This document shows positions 11,201 through 23,310 of a stretch of DNA of 64,000 bases, piece by piece (the stretch's first letter is position 1; each line of letters begins with the position of its first letter). Under the pieces are notes generated by a model that ran no database searches, was not told where the DNA came from, and saw only the letters and a list, made by a program, of their open reading frames with translations. The DNA is from Bimastos eiseni (Eukaryota > Annelida > Clitellata > Crassiclitellata > Lumbricidae): positions 19,073,119 through 19,137,118 of the forward strand of contig OY365819.1 of the NCBI GenBank assembly GCA_959347315.1, given 5' to 3'. A program made the translations under genes and the position numbers.

Positions 11201-13254
11201 AGTCGGCCATGACTTTAATTGCTTTCTCTCTTACCGGTGCCTTCTATTAGGCTGCAATCATATTTTGAGACAGATTGGTTTTTTCCCTTTTTTTAGAATA
11301 TAGCAAAGCTTTCATGTCGCCCTATGTCTTTGTTGCAATTCCATTGCCAGAGATGAATGCAATTTCTGAAATGGCAACTATTGGACATGAAATATATTTG
11401 CTCAACAGAGGTGTTAAAGCAACAACTAACATCAAAAGATGCATTGGTTCCGAAATAATAAAGTTATCATCACCGAGCGCTCCTATATCAAGTTACACTA
11501 CCTATGATTCAGTGATTTTTCATCTACAACTCTGGATCAGTAAATCATCTGCTGGTGAAAGTCTGCAGCTTCAGGTGTCAAATTTGAGTTTGGCGGTAAA
11601 TGATGGCAACTCAGAAACCTTCGTCGACTTCAATTTACCAGCATATGAAACAAGACAGTCGTCAGATATCAATCAAAGTGTCATTCTTAAAAGTCCCCAG
11701 AAATTGGCTGTTAAGCGTATTTATGGCATATATTTTATTTCTCAGGTGACCAGTACAGCATCAATTCTTAGAGTTCAACCCACCATAATATTGGATGGAA
11801 GTGGTGAGGTTCATCAAGAAGAAGCATTTATCGATATTCCTTTCAACGCTTCAAAAACAATGGCGGCTCCACCATCGATGTGTCTCGAGGTCTATGACAC
11901 GCAACCTGATCCAATAGAAGATATTCCAACAGCTACGTCAACAACAATTGGTGGAGCGATAATCAAAGTGAAACTACCTGACACGTTCACTGACAAGGAC
12001 GGAAATCCAGTGCAAAGAACGAGCTATATAGCGCATCCGGACTCTGTTCTGCTTCACATGCAACTTAATTTTACTGAAAAGTCTTGTAGTGAGAAAGCTG
12101 CACTAGAATTTCGGATTTCAAAACCCAGCCTATCTGATTCTGGAGGTGCATTTGTGCCAGCAGTAAATATGAGTATCCAGCCGTATTTGATCCAGGCACA
12201 GAGTGATACCAGTCATGACATCACACTTAAGGCAACTCAAACTTTGATCAATGCCGGATTTTACGGAATTGATTTGAGATTTGAGGTCAAAACAGCACAA
12301 GACAACGTGAAAGTAGAAGCATCTGTTATCAACATCAGTGCCATAAATGAAGATTATCCATCTGAAACTAAAATTAACATACCAACATCAACACGAATGG
12401 GATCTCTTAAACCAAGACGCACAATAAATCTTCCGTCAACAATTGATCCAAGTGGAATGGTTTCTTGCAACCACTACCATTGCGTCTACATTGGCGATCG
12501 TCATAGTTCTAGCATCCACAGAATAGAGCCAATGGGAAGAATAAGGAAATGGAAATTAACTGAAGTTCCAGATGGTCTATCAGTCACAGCCGATCACACT
12601 TTGATCGTGACATTTGGCAAACCATCGAAGCTAAATGAATATGATACGCACGGTGTTCTTTTGCGAGACATCAAGCTGACTGGATTGAGTAATCCACTTC
12701 ATTCCTTGTTAGTGGCAAATCGTTGCTTTCTTGTTGTAACAGGATCAGCTCCGATTTTTTTAGGTTCTATTGCAGAATCAACATTTCCTATGAAGGCAGA
12801 GAAAGAGGAAAGTGTTGCTGAAGAGGTTTCTGTGAACGAAATGATCCTTTATTCAGACTGTGATACAAAACTGTATCCAGTCGCACTGCCCGCTGAAGCA
12901 CAAGCGGATGATATGGCAACACAAGCTACGTCTGTTAAGTGTGATGGTCAGTCGGTTGAGGCGTCTGAAAGTAATGATGTTCGGTTGAATGGACCAATCC
13001 ATGTGGCGGTTGATCGCTTTGGATTCGTTTTTATTCTGACTACAACCGATGCAAAGGTTCATTTACTCAGTCCACAGTTGAACTATGTTCGTGAACTGAT
13101 ATCACTCGATCGACATGGAATGGAAAAGCCAACCAGAATTCATTTCAACAATGAGAGTGGAGTGTTGTATGTGCAGTCTGCGGCCGAATTTCTTTTGGGA
13201 TTTCAGATAACAGAAGGAAAAGTCGATCCATCAGTCTGGAAAAAGGATACCTAA
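8272..13254 (+). CDS. TRIM-NHL-type RING/B-box protein, two exons
   Basis: Exons 8272-9364 and 11297-13254 join to 1,016 codons. The exon 1 donor GAAG|GTATGT and the acceptor TTTTTAG|AATA fit in phase 1. Residues 13-55 form a C3HC4 RING (C13, C16, C28, H30, C33, C36, C52, C55). Residues 93-134 form a B-box1-like region, and 155-186 a B-box2 (C155, H158, C167, C170, C175, C178, H183, H186). A charged coiled coil follows (about 190-330). Exon 2 encodes two related beta-rich units (about 414-523 and 581-706), each with a 'DSV(I/L)-H-QL' core and a 'YGI' strand, then NHL/beta-propeller-like blades to the C-terminus. By family, RING plus B-box proteins are E3 ubiquitin ligases, and NHL propellers bind RNA or protein. 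The ATG at 8272 has A at -3 and is conserved in the second copy; an in-frame ATG at 8257 is not. Propeller identity is less certain than the RING. Confidence 0.88.
9418..10768 (-). mobile_element. Degraded mariner-type transposon in TRIM intron
   Basis: The element is flanked by TA (9,416-9,417 and 10,769-10,770). Its terminal inverted repeats are CAGGATTGGCCATTTAAAAG at the left and, reading inwards from the right, CAGGGTGGGCCATTAAAAGT. The size, 1,351 bp, is normal for a full-length mariner. The minus strand holds transposase traces: an N-terminal segment MGKVSMRDKKRMQTLHEHG near 10,353, IELVDRLICSQE further on, and SPDLNPLDYHVWG near 9,900-9,930, which contains the last catalytic Asp region. 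Stops and frameshifts separate them, so it is inactive. The second TRIM copy lacks it, so it arrived after the duplication or was lost there. Confidence 0.88.
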
Positions 13255-13481
13255 TTGCAAGGCATTATCTAAATGGAAAACTTACGTAGGCCTAGACCTG
13301 TTCGTCAGCAAAATGCTAAGTATGAGAAATTTTCGTAAGCAACAGCACAATTAATTGTTCAGATTCTTTATCACACTCTTTAGGCCTAAATCATGATAGA
13401 CACACTGCACACTGCACACTTTGCACAGCTGTCAGAAATGTATTTTATATTGTACAATTGCTTACAATATTATCAAGAAAC

Positions 13482-13487
13482 ATTAAA
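13482..13487 (+). terminator. Polyadenylation signal ATTAAA
   Basis: ATTAAA lies about 230 bp after the TRIM-NHL stop codon, followed by a T-rich stretch. The aligned position in the pseudogene (22,803-22,808) reads ATTGAA, so the signal is lost there. Use of this site is inferred. Confidence 0.45.
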
Positions 13488-13975
13488 GTTCTTCTTTTCA
13501 TTTGGCTATCTATAGGCCTACTATTATGTCTAAAGTCAGTGTTCAGTATCTGATGGCACCTGACATAATTTTTATGTCGATTGATAGAGCCACTGCTTTC
13601 TCATTGCTACGTCGAGGACGAATCCAGGATATCGATATGGGAGCCACATGTATACTATGTAGAGCTACGATGCTAAATGTATAGCCCGGAGTGTTCTCTC
13701 TAGTATTTGAAGCCGTTGTTGTAAAAGACCCGACTTGCCAAATCGCAATCCCCGCTTCAATCACTATATTCGGCAAGGATAAAAAATTTAACTCTTGGTT
13801 TTACGCAACTCCGTCGCTATATATAGGTCAACGCTCTTCAGACGCACGGACCTTGCTCATGCTCAACACGTGTGTTTAGGTAATTAAACATTATCGATTC
13901 TAATTGCAACTCTAAAATGAGCACTAATTACTAACCATAGCTATCTGATATCGGGTTAGGCCTTCTGTTTAAACT

Positions 13976-14864
13976 TTAAACTGCAATATCACTGTATAGC
14001 CTACTAGACACCTACAACTTATATGCTAAATAGATTATTCGCTTTTTAAAGTACAAGCAGTGTTTTTCCCATAATATCGCGTTTTCCTTCCGTTCTTTGT
14101 AAACAGTTCCTGTGAAGCATGGTAGTCTTCGAATTTCTGCACGAAAGCCATTGATTTAACCCATGTTTCAACTACGTTGGCTAATAAACGTTAAGCGAGA
14201 AAAACCTTCAACCTTCGTCAGTGTCATGACGTCAATATTATTACGAATTTTGCCTCCTAAAAGCTCAAAAATCAATTTTAAATAGCATGCTTAGTAAGTT
14301 AGTCTGAATTTTTTTAAATGTCATTTGAACAGATGCAGCAGTAATAGGGCTTAAAAAATAATTTCACGTACGCCAACGGACCCTAACATTAAATATTCAC
14401 CTTAGCAAGTCGCAGCCTTTTTAGGTCTATACATCCCCGGGTAAGCCTATAGGTTCCAGGTAGCACTTGTGAATTAGGATACAAGACCACTTTATAACAG
14501 ACTTGCTGGAAATAACGTTGCATACTTAAAGTGGACCGTAAGCCTACTCTGAGGCCTATGCAAAGATAGAAAACGCTTAGGCATATTTGATCTGATTAAA
14601 TATTTAGTCAATAACTTATAAAAAAATACACAAATAAATTAAGAAGTTTGGTTTCTTAAAGTTACAGCGAGATCATTACTTAATGTCAATATGCAAACGT
14701 AATCCTCGGAATTCCTAAAGCCCCAGTTTTAAGCTAAGCGCAATGCTCCAACTCATTCCCAACACAATTTGCAATCGGTACCACGACAACAATATTCATC
14801 TACAGGCTCTCGTCAACGACACTTCATCTACAGACATTTGGCCGACCGACATTTCGTCTTCTAA
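13976..14864. other. Intergenic, no gene seen
   Basis: AT-rich, with stops in all frames. I see nothing definable before the MITE that starts at 14,865. Confidence 0.5.
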
Positions 14865-15013
14865 CAAGGGCGGCGATTCCGGGGGGTCGAGGGGGACGAG
14901 TCACCCCCACCTTTTACAGAGCGGGGACAATTTATACGTGTGTCCCCACATTTCCTAATCCTCTCATTGGGTGTTCCCCCTCCCCCACCTGTCAAGCGAG
15001 ATCGCTGCCTCTG
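14865..15013 (+). mobile_element. hAT MITE family 1, copy 1 (149 bp)
   Basis: The ends are CAAGGGCGGCGATTCC and, reverse complemented, CAGAGGCAGCGATCTC. They are flanked by tcttctaa (14,857-14,864) and tctactaa (15,014-15,021), an 8-bp duplication with one mismatch. The body carries CCCCCACCTTTTACAGAG and TCTCATTGGGTG, shared with the copies at 37,159 and 42,334. There is no coding capacity. Confidence 0.85.
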
Positions 15014-15719
15014 TCTACTAAGCACGATTCTTTTCATCAATTCAGCTTCTAATCAAACCGAATTGTTTTAATCGATCCTGCTCCTATATAGGCAGATATT
15101 TTCTCGTAAATCCAGCTTCCCAATCTAAGAACCGTTGACAAACTGTATGTAGACGAAACGTTATGGGCCCGTATACAGGCGAATTATCGGTCGGCCATAA
15201 TATGTCTATGGGCGAAGTGTTTTACAGACGGTAAATCTGTAGACGTAGGTTATGTCGTAGCACCTTTATAGTTTGCAATCATACTCGTAATCGTCAGTTT
15301 CAAAATATACATGTGCTACACAAAGACTAGTCGCAGGTGATCACCTTTTTCACGAGCGTTGCATCGTTACAAATGGGTCGCCCAAGCAGATACATGTCCA
15401 TTGAAGACTTTTGACGAGTGTTGCTTCAGCTCAGGGATATTGTATAAACATGCTGAGTAAAAAATTAAACCCGGTTGTCAGAAGACCAGTGAGAGAGAAG
15501 TAGATAGACAGCGGAGATATAAGGTGGGAGAAAGCGAGAGAGAAAGTGGGGAGAGAGAAGTTGGAAGTGCTGTATATGACAGACGTTGGATGGTTGCGGA
15601 GTGGATAGATCGTAATGAGTTCCGATTCCAGTGACAACTATAGAATCCACAGCGAAATTAATGCTCTCGTTGCAACTCAAATATTAAACTACGTCTTAAG
15701 TTCTGTTAGAATTACTTGA
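15014..15719. other. Intergenic, purine-rich tract
   Basis: A GAGAGA-rich stretch occurs at about 15,480-15,565. No gene is supported. Confidence 0.5.
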
Positions 15720-15960
15720 GTTGATTACCTCTTTGAAGGAAGACATTGGAGACACCAGCACTGATCTTCAACAAATCTATTCAGACTGGAGAAACCAGGC
15801 AACTCGAGGACACAATCATGCATAAATTATTTGAGTAGCCGAAAGCAATATTAGGGTAGACATTCTTCAGTTTTAAAGTTGTAGACTTGTTCAATGGTTG
15901 TGACGATAGTTACTGTACTGTCGTAGTTAACACTTTAGCTGCTTTTAAAAGGATCCGAAG
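15720..15960 (+). mobile_element. CR1-like LINE 3' end
   Basis: The plus strand contains a decayed reverse-transcriptase C-terminus: ...ATRGHNH, then a frame change into an 'I(R)...F(S)...RVV(N/D)...WN' type segment (ATTAGGGTAGACATTCTTCAG, TTGTAGACTTGTTCAATGG) and 'LTLAAFKR'. The same nucleotide phrases occur in the fuller copy at 50,730-50,820, which supports a common family. Stops throughout make it dead. Confidence 0.6.
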
Positions 15961-16796
15961 TTAGAGGAATTTTGCTATCTAGCATGAGCCACATTGTTCT
16001 AGAGTATTTGCACTTGCTGAATTGCTTAAACCCTTATTATGTTATGTTAATGTATTGTCACGCAGGAAGAAAACGAACTTGTTAAATCTGAATTTTGCTT
16101 CCTTCCAAAGGTGAAGAGATATTAAACCGTGAGCCATTAAATCTTTGACACATGCACAGGCCAGATCGAGGCCAAAGTCACGAAGCAAACACAGACCTTG
16201 AGTTTCCAAGACGCAGGTACGGTTATTTGCAATGCTGTCATTATTGCACATAAAGCAAACAGAATAAGCTGATTTGAGTCAGGGTTGTTCCAAAAATGTT
16301 GTGTTAGGTCTATTTTCGCCGTTGTCGATTACTTCCAAAATGTCACGCTATCCTCTGATCGCATCGACTCGCTCGATTGAGGCATAACTCACTTCACTAC
16401 TTCACTCACGATTAGATATGCAGCGATCGATTTCGATACGACGTTTGCTTAATCAATAAAAGTTCAAATAGGCCTACTTCACAGTTCATTACTCGCACGA
16501 ATTTATGCACGATATGTACTCAGGCAATCAACTCAATACTTTTTGTACTTTTATAGCACAAATGTTGACATCAAGAATGTTTCGGATGAAACAGTTGATC
16601 GGCAATCTGTAAACTTCATTGTTACAACTTAAATCTTATATTGCCCTTCTTCCAACATTTTTTGCTTAGAAGTGCACATACGCCTTGACGACGCAACTGC
16701 AATTGTAATGCAGGGATAACACAAGATCAGATTTTCTTTTATAGTCTCAATCCTCTCAGACAACAGACACAATCATACCGGTTAGCAAGGTTTAAT

Positions 16797-17178
16797 TTTG
16801 GCGCCCACAAAATATCCTCATTACAAACAGCTTGTCAGACATGATTTTGGCCCCCCCTCTGGCGCCACTGATTCATGATCACTAAGGGCCCATAAGGGCG
16901 ACATAATACTCATGACAAAAATGACATCTATAATGCTAGTAGCCAATTTAAGGGGGCGCCAAAATGAAGACTAAAACTATTAATATTTTTGTTATTTTGA
17001 TGCAAGCTAATATATCCGAACTAAGTTAATAAGATTTACCCAAAATATCTTCATTATAAACAGGTCATCAAGCATGATTTTGGCGCCCCCTTCTCCTCTG
17101 ACAGGAGAAGGGGGCTCCTCTTACTAAGTCACGTAAGGGGCGACATAATATTCATGACAAAATGACATAAAAAATGTT
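16797..17178. repeat. Two ~135-bp direct copies with GGCGCC ends
   Basis: The segments at about 16,805-16,935 and 17,039-17,178 share AAAATATC(C/T)TCATTA, CATGATTTTGGC, then GGGCGACATAATA(C/T)TCATG and ATGACAAAA. Both contain TTGGCGCC-like words. The second copy also contains a perfect 11-bp hairpin, CCCCCTTCTCC (17,086) pairing with GGAGAAGGGGG (17,104). This is probably part of an unclassified repeat; no target duplication is evident. Confidence 0.65.
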
Positions 17179-18552
17179 AGGCTTAGCCAGACGTCATTTT
17201 CTTAAAAAGTCATATTGATCGGCGTCATGTACTTAAAGTGGAATATGGTCTCAATATAATATGCACAAATTTGTAAGAACATACTTACTTAGTACTTACG
17301 GTGTATTGATGATTGATGAGACTCATAATAGCTAATATATAATAACGGCTTTCCATAGCGGACGATGAATACATTGTCTGAAATAAGGTATAAGGCCTAC
17401 CTGTTTAAAAACGCTCTGCTTATTACAGTTTAAAATTACGTACCAAATTTTCAAGGCTAGCGCCGCCACTAGCCACACTGTCAAAATTGGGCGCTATATA
17501 AAAATGCTATAATAATAATAATAATAATTTTCGGCAGTATCAAGATCTCTATTTATGAATTCTAAAGTTATTTACTAAGTTTAAGTTCTATATAAGGACC
17601 ATTAATTTATAGGCCTAGCGCGATGATAACTCTTTCTCAACCCGTGAGAGATAAATGCCTTTGCAATAACGTAGGTCTATGACTGGAGCCCCGTAGTTCA
17701 TGCGAAATTGATTCGTAAATTATGCGAACTCAATTTGAAGATCATGCGGGGCAAGAATCTTAAATTCTGCTAATTTATGCGATACCTACCTGAGCGCAAT
17801 ATCGTCATACAGCTTTTCACCTGGAAATACAAAACCACCAAAATTAGATAATCAACATTGACCTCTAGAGTCTAGAGGCTATTGTTAGGCTACTAGATAA
17901 ATCTTACATAAAAGCCTTTCGATTAACCATAAAAAATTTGTTCAACGATATTTAAAGAAACCTGAGTTCGGCTTAAAAAGTTATAAAAGTCCGAGCCATT
18001 CAAATAACTCATTAGGCCTATTATATTATGCATTCACAAATTCACATTAGGCCTATACAAATGGCGAACTTGTGATTTCGTTCGTGCACCGAGTTCATAA
18101 AATTCAGAACGATATATTATATATATATATATGCTCGGTCTTTAACACTGATCTCAATGGCCGACATTCTTATTCACTTTTATTTGTTCGTTACCTTCCT
18201 TGCTCTCTTACTAGAGCCAGATTGATCGTTGTCAGCCATTACTAGTCTATAGACTGTTAGAACTAAATCTACTTAATCAAGTTTTTATTGAAAGTAAACA
18301 CGAACGCCGATAATGAAGCTGGATGAACGTCATCATTCAGCCATCATCATTCATCACCAATGGCGTCGTTGCTTGATAAAATTATAACCTCTACGCTAAC
18401 AATAGCCTAGGCAATCCAATGGCCGACAATGGCAGAAATTCCGAACATTATGCAAAATTTGCGAAAACTTTCCAGTTATGCGATAACCGCCAATTTATGC
18501 GAAAAGTCGCATAATCGCAAATCCGCACAAACCATGATGGAATGCAATTAAC
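17179..18552. other. Intergenic with SINE-like tail
   Basis: At 17,488-17,526 GGGCGCTATATAAAAATGCT is followed by (ATA)n, the usual 3' tail of tRNA-derived SINEs and related LINEs, but no Pol III head is visible upstream. A (TA)n run lies at 18,117-18,132. No gene is supported. Confidence 0.5.
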
Positions 18553-21500
18553 ATTTGTGCGAGAGACATATCAAATTCATATGCAAATTATAAAAAGGCT
18601 TCTGAAAGCTAGACGATTGTGTGCATATGTAAGTTAATGCGTTTAGGCCTATACTAACGGAATGAAGCGCTCGTATCAGAAGCATTTTAGATGTAGGTGT
18701 TGAATGCAGTCGGTTAACTTAGCAGATTCTATACAATTCTATCTCCTTGATTCCTTCTAAAATGTCTCTGTCGAAGGAAATTGACGCCATCACAGAATGT
18801 TCTATATGTACAGAGTCATTTGTTGACCCACGAATCTTGCCTTGTGTCCACACGTTTTGCCTAAGATGTTTGGAATCCTACGGGAAAAGCCGAAACTCCG
18901 GAGAGAATTTAAACTGTCCGATCTGCCGAGCAACTTTTGTTCTCCCAACAATGAAGTTTACAGATTTGCCCGCCAACTTTTTCATCCAGAAACTTCTTGA
19001 AGTAAAAAAAATATCTGGTGGACCAACTGGCAGTGTTTGCGATATCTGTTGTAATAAGAACGACTCTGACCGTCCAGTTAGCGTCTACTGTTTCGATTGC
19101 TGACAAAGTTTATGTGACCAATGTTATCAAGTTCACAACAAATTGAGGTACAACAGGTCTCATCAAGTTGCAGAATTCGGCAAAAAGCAAGCTGAGGAAC
19201 TCATGAAAGTCAGTCCTACATTCTGCGAAGCCCACCAAGATGAAATGGTAAAACTTTATTGTCTTGAATGTAAGGTTACAATTTGCATGTCTTGTTATGT
19301 AGAGGAACACAATTCGCATAAGTGTGCTAACATCGTGAAAGTGTCTGATGAATTCCTTCAACAACTAAAGGAAGACACGTCTAAAGTCTCGGAACAAATG
19401 AAGACTTTTTCCTCAGAAGAAGAGAAACTGAAGATCAAGAAAACAGAATTTCTTCAAGACATCAGAACGAAAGAATCAAAAATAGCAAAGATGATGAAGG
19501 AACTGCATCGCGATGTTGATGCCTATGGAGAAGAGCTTTTGGCTGAAGTGAACTCGATTAAGGAAATTAAATTGAAAGAGTTTGCGATGAAGGAGAATGA
19601 GGTTCATGATCACCTAATGATGATGGAAAGTTTCAAGAGATACGGCGAGGAAGTGATGACGAAAGCAACGCCAGCTGACGTCACACGTCTTTCCAACATG
19701 TTAAGGAAGAGAGCAGCTGAACTGAATGCCATGAGACTGGACAGTGACGTCCGTGTGTTTGATGTTGAAATCATTTTGTCCAAGCTAAAGGATCTTTTGG
19801 TGGACAAGGTGAAAAATCCAGTGTGTGATTTAATAGTCTACAATAGAAGCGAAGGCATGTTATATTATATGATTTTATATAAAGTCATACTTTTATCTGT
19901 GATTTACATATTGAAAACTTTTGCAATGTCGTTTTATAAGAGGCTACAGAGTTAAATAGCTTGCACTGGTGCACACACTTTTGTTAGTTCTGGGGTAACG
20001 CTTTTATATATTTAAGTCTAAGCCCTAGAAATATTGGCTTGAAATTTATCTATAGTGATTATTTTGGCAAAAGTGTATACTATGTATCTCTCACAGAACA
20101 TGCTCGTCAATTCTTTTATGTCAGGACTTCAAATGCAAACGAGTTAATGTTTCTGATCTTATCCTATTTTTTCGAAAGATCTCACGATTGATGGGATTAT
20201 TCAGTATTGGCGGTTGTTAAGCAGGACGACAGCGATTGTTGAAAAGCATCGCAATCTTCTCGAGGTTTGCTGCGCTTTGCTGGCTGAGTCGTTTGTATAA
20301 TCGGCCATGACTTAAATTGTTTTTTTTTCTTTTATGGGTGCCGTCTATTAGGCTGCAATCATGTTTTGAGAGAGATTGTTTTTTTCTTGTTTTAAAATAT
20401 AGCAAAGCTTTCATGTCGCCCTATGTCTTTGTCTCAATTCCATTTCCAGAAATGAAAGCAATTTCTGAAATGGCAACTATTGGACATGAAATATATTTGC
20501 TCAACAGAGATATTAAGGCAACAACTGAAATCAAAAGGTGCATTGGTTCCGAAATAACAAAATTATCATCACCGAGCGCTCCTATATCAAGTTTCACTAA
20601 CTATGATTCAGTGATTTTTCATCTACAACTTTGGATCAGTAAATCATCTGCTGGTGAAAGTCTGCAGCTTCGGATATCAAACGTGAACTTGGCAGTAAAT
20701 GATGGCAACTCAGAAACCTTCGTCGACTTCAATTTACCAGCATACGAAACTAGACAACCGTCAAATATCAATCAAAATGTCAGTATTAAAAGTCTCCTGA
20801 AATGGGCTGTTTCGGCATTAGGGCATTACGATTATTATGGCATATATTTTAATCCTCAGGTGACCAGTACAGCATCAATTCTTAGAGTTCAACCCACCAT
20901 ATCATTGTATGCAACTAGTCAGGTTCTTCAAGAAGAAGCAGTAATCGATATTCCTTTCAACGCTTCAACAACAATGGCGGCTCCACCATCGATGTGTCTA
21001 GAGGTCTATGACACGCAACTTGATCCAACAGAAGATATTCAAACAGCTACGTCAACAACAATTGGTGGAGCGATAATCAAAGTGAAACTACCTGACACGT
21101 TCACTGATAAGGACGGAAATCCAGTGCAAAGAACGAGCTATATAGCGCATCCGGACTCTGTTCTGCTTCACATGCAACTTAATTTTACTGAAAAGTCTTG
21201 TGGTGAGAAAGCTGCACTAGAATTACGGATTTCAAAACCCAGCCTATCTCATTCGGATGGTGCATTCGTGCCAGCAACAAATATGAGTATCCAGCCGTAT
21301 TTGATCCAGGCACAGAGTGATACCAGTTATGACATCACACTTAAGGCAACTCAAACTTTGATCAATGCCGGATTTTACGGAATTGATTTGAGATTTCAGG
21401 TTGAAACAACACAAGACAACGTGAAAATAGAAGCATCTGTTATCAACATCGGTGCCATAAATGAAGATTATCCATCTGAAACTAAAATTAACATACCAAC

Positions 21501-23310
21501 ATCAGCACGAATGGGATCTCTTAAACCAAGACGCACAATAAATCTTCCGTCAACAATTGATCCAAGTGGAATGGTTTCTTGCAACCACTACTTGCAACAC
21601 TACACTACGTCTACATTGGCGATCGTCATAGTTCTAGCATCCACAGAATAGAGCCAATGGGAAGAATGAGGAAATGGAAAGTAACTGAAGTTCCAGATGG
21701 TCTATCAGTCACAGCCGATCACACTTTGATCGTGACATTTGGCAAACCATCGAAGCTAAATGAATATGATACGCACGGTGTTCTTTTGCGAGACATCAAG
21801 CTGACTGGATTGAGTAATCCACTTCATTCCTTGTTAGTGGCAAATCGTTGCTTTCTTGTTGTAACAGGATCAGCTCCGATTTTTTTAGGTTCTATTGCAG
21901 AATCAACATTTCCTATGAAGGCAGAGAAAGAGGAAAGTGTTCCTGAAGAGGTTTATGTGAACGAAATGATCCTTTATTCAGACTGTGATACAAAACTGTA
22001 TCCAGTCGCACTGCCCGCTGAAGCACAAGCGGATGATATGGCAACACAAGCTACGTCTGTTAAGTGTGATGGTCAGTCGGTTGAGGCGTCTGAAAGTAAT
22101 GATGTTCGGTTGAATGGACCAATCCATGTGGCGGTTGATCGCTTTGGATTCGTTTTTATTCTGACTACAACCGATGCAAAGGTTCATTTACTCAGTTCAC
22201 AGTTGAACTATGTTCGTGAACTGATATCACTCGATCGACATGGAATGGAAAAGCCAACCAGAATTCATTTCAACAATGAGAGTGGAGTGTTGTATGTGCA
22301 GTCTACGGCTGGACGTGATTCTCTCCTGGGATTTCAGATAACTGAGGGAAAAGTGGATCCATTCGTCTGGAAGAAAGATGTCTAATTACAAGACATCGTC
22401 TAAATGGAAAACTTACATATTCCTATTCATGAACAATTTTAAGTATGGAAAACTATGATAAGCAACAATAATATTATTAGTAATCGTTCTGCAAGAAAAT
22501 GTAAGTCGATCCTTTCAACAAACACATATTGACTTTTGATAAAGTCTCATTGAGCATCTTATTTAAGTCAAACGCTGATTGATAAGTAGCAGGTTTGCTG
22601 TTTAGTGCTTATTTTGTTATGTTTAGTCTTATATTAAGTTCTACGATTGTATTTGTCAATTGTTTTTTTTTATAGTAGACCTATTACTGCTTTGTGTCAC
22701 TTGAAAATGGATCAATGGCTATCACATTTTTCTAGTGACGAGTGCACAACTGTCAGAAATATATTTTATATTGTTCAGGTGTTGGCAATATAATCAAGAA
22801 ATATTGAAATTCTTGTTTTCATTCTATAGTAGGCCTGCTCCTTGGCTATATATCATTAATTACCGTATGTCTTTAGTATTAAGCATCTGTTGGTAATTGA
22901 TATCGGTAGCGTTAATATTCACTTATTGATATGTCAATGGCGGGTCCCGGATATCTATATGGCAGCCATAAATAGTATTATGGAGAGCCACGTGTATACA
23001 TGTAGCACGGAGCATGCTCTCTATAATTATAGTATCTGGAGTCGTTACTGTAAAAGACCCAAGTTGCCTAAATTAATCGCTAACCTCTTTTCAATCACAA
23101 TATTCAAGGATTAAACTTTTACTCTTGATTTTGCGTATCTTCGGCTTTGTCCCTCTACCGAACGTACACGTCAGGCCTACGTTCTTCAGATTTACGGATT
23201 CTGCTCATGTAATAAGTGCTGTTGGAGATAATGCGATTCTAGTTTTATACCTGAATTGAGCACTGGTTACTTGCCCTAAATATCTTACATCCGGCTGGGC
23301 CTTCCGTCAA
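18553..23310 (+). repeat. Segmental duplication, unit B
   Basis: This is the partner of 8,085-13,975. Non-coding flanks are diverged but alignable; for example TGTCAGAAATATATTTTATATTG here matches the region near 13,430, and CTGTAAAAGACCCAAGTTGCC matches the region near 13,720. The coding 3' exon is far more similar than the rest. Confidence 0.85.
18762..22385 (+). pseudogene. TRIM-NHL pseudogene, second copy
   Basis: The copy aligns exon by exon with the gene at 8,272 (exon 1 18762-19854, exon 2 from about 20396). Four lesions are visible. Codon 114, CGA (Arg) in the intact gene, is TGA at 19,101-19,103, between the two halves of B-box1. The donor is GCATGT instead of GTATGT at 19,855. The acceptor AG has become AA at 20,394-20,395. 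An 11-bp net insertion near 21,596-21,612, apparently a partial repeat of its neighbouring TTGCAACCACTAC, shifts frame at the start of the propeller region. The possible poly(A) signal is also lost. The intron is 541 bp and lacks the mariner. RING cysteines and B-box2 ligands are all retained. A short RING product ending at codon 113 could still be made, but a full protein could not. Confidence 0.88.

Larger units (their letters stand above)
8085..13975 (+). repeat. Segmental duplication, unit A
   Basis: This unit and the one at about 18,553-23,310 align along their whole length: upstream flank (gtgcgag-gacat), both exons, intron ends, 3' UTR and a further ~700 bp of non-coding DNA (for example GAGCACTAATTACT against GAGCACTGGTTACT). 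Unit A is longer mostly because its intron carries a 1.35-kb mariner. The boundaries are approximate because the flanks are diverged. Confidence 0.85.

Noticed and set aside
20403..20410. Alternative splice acceptor AATATAG|CAAAG in the pseudogene
   Set aside because: Using it leaves one base to complete a phase 1 codon and shifts the frame of exon 2.
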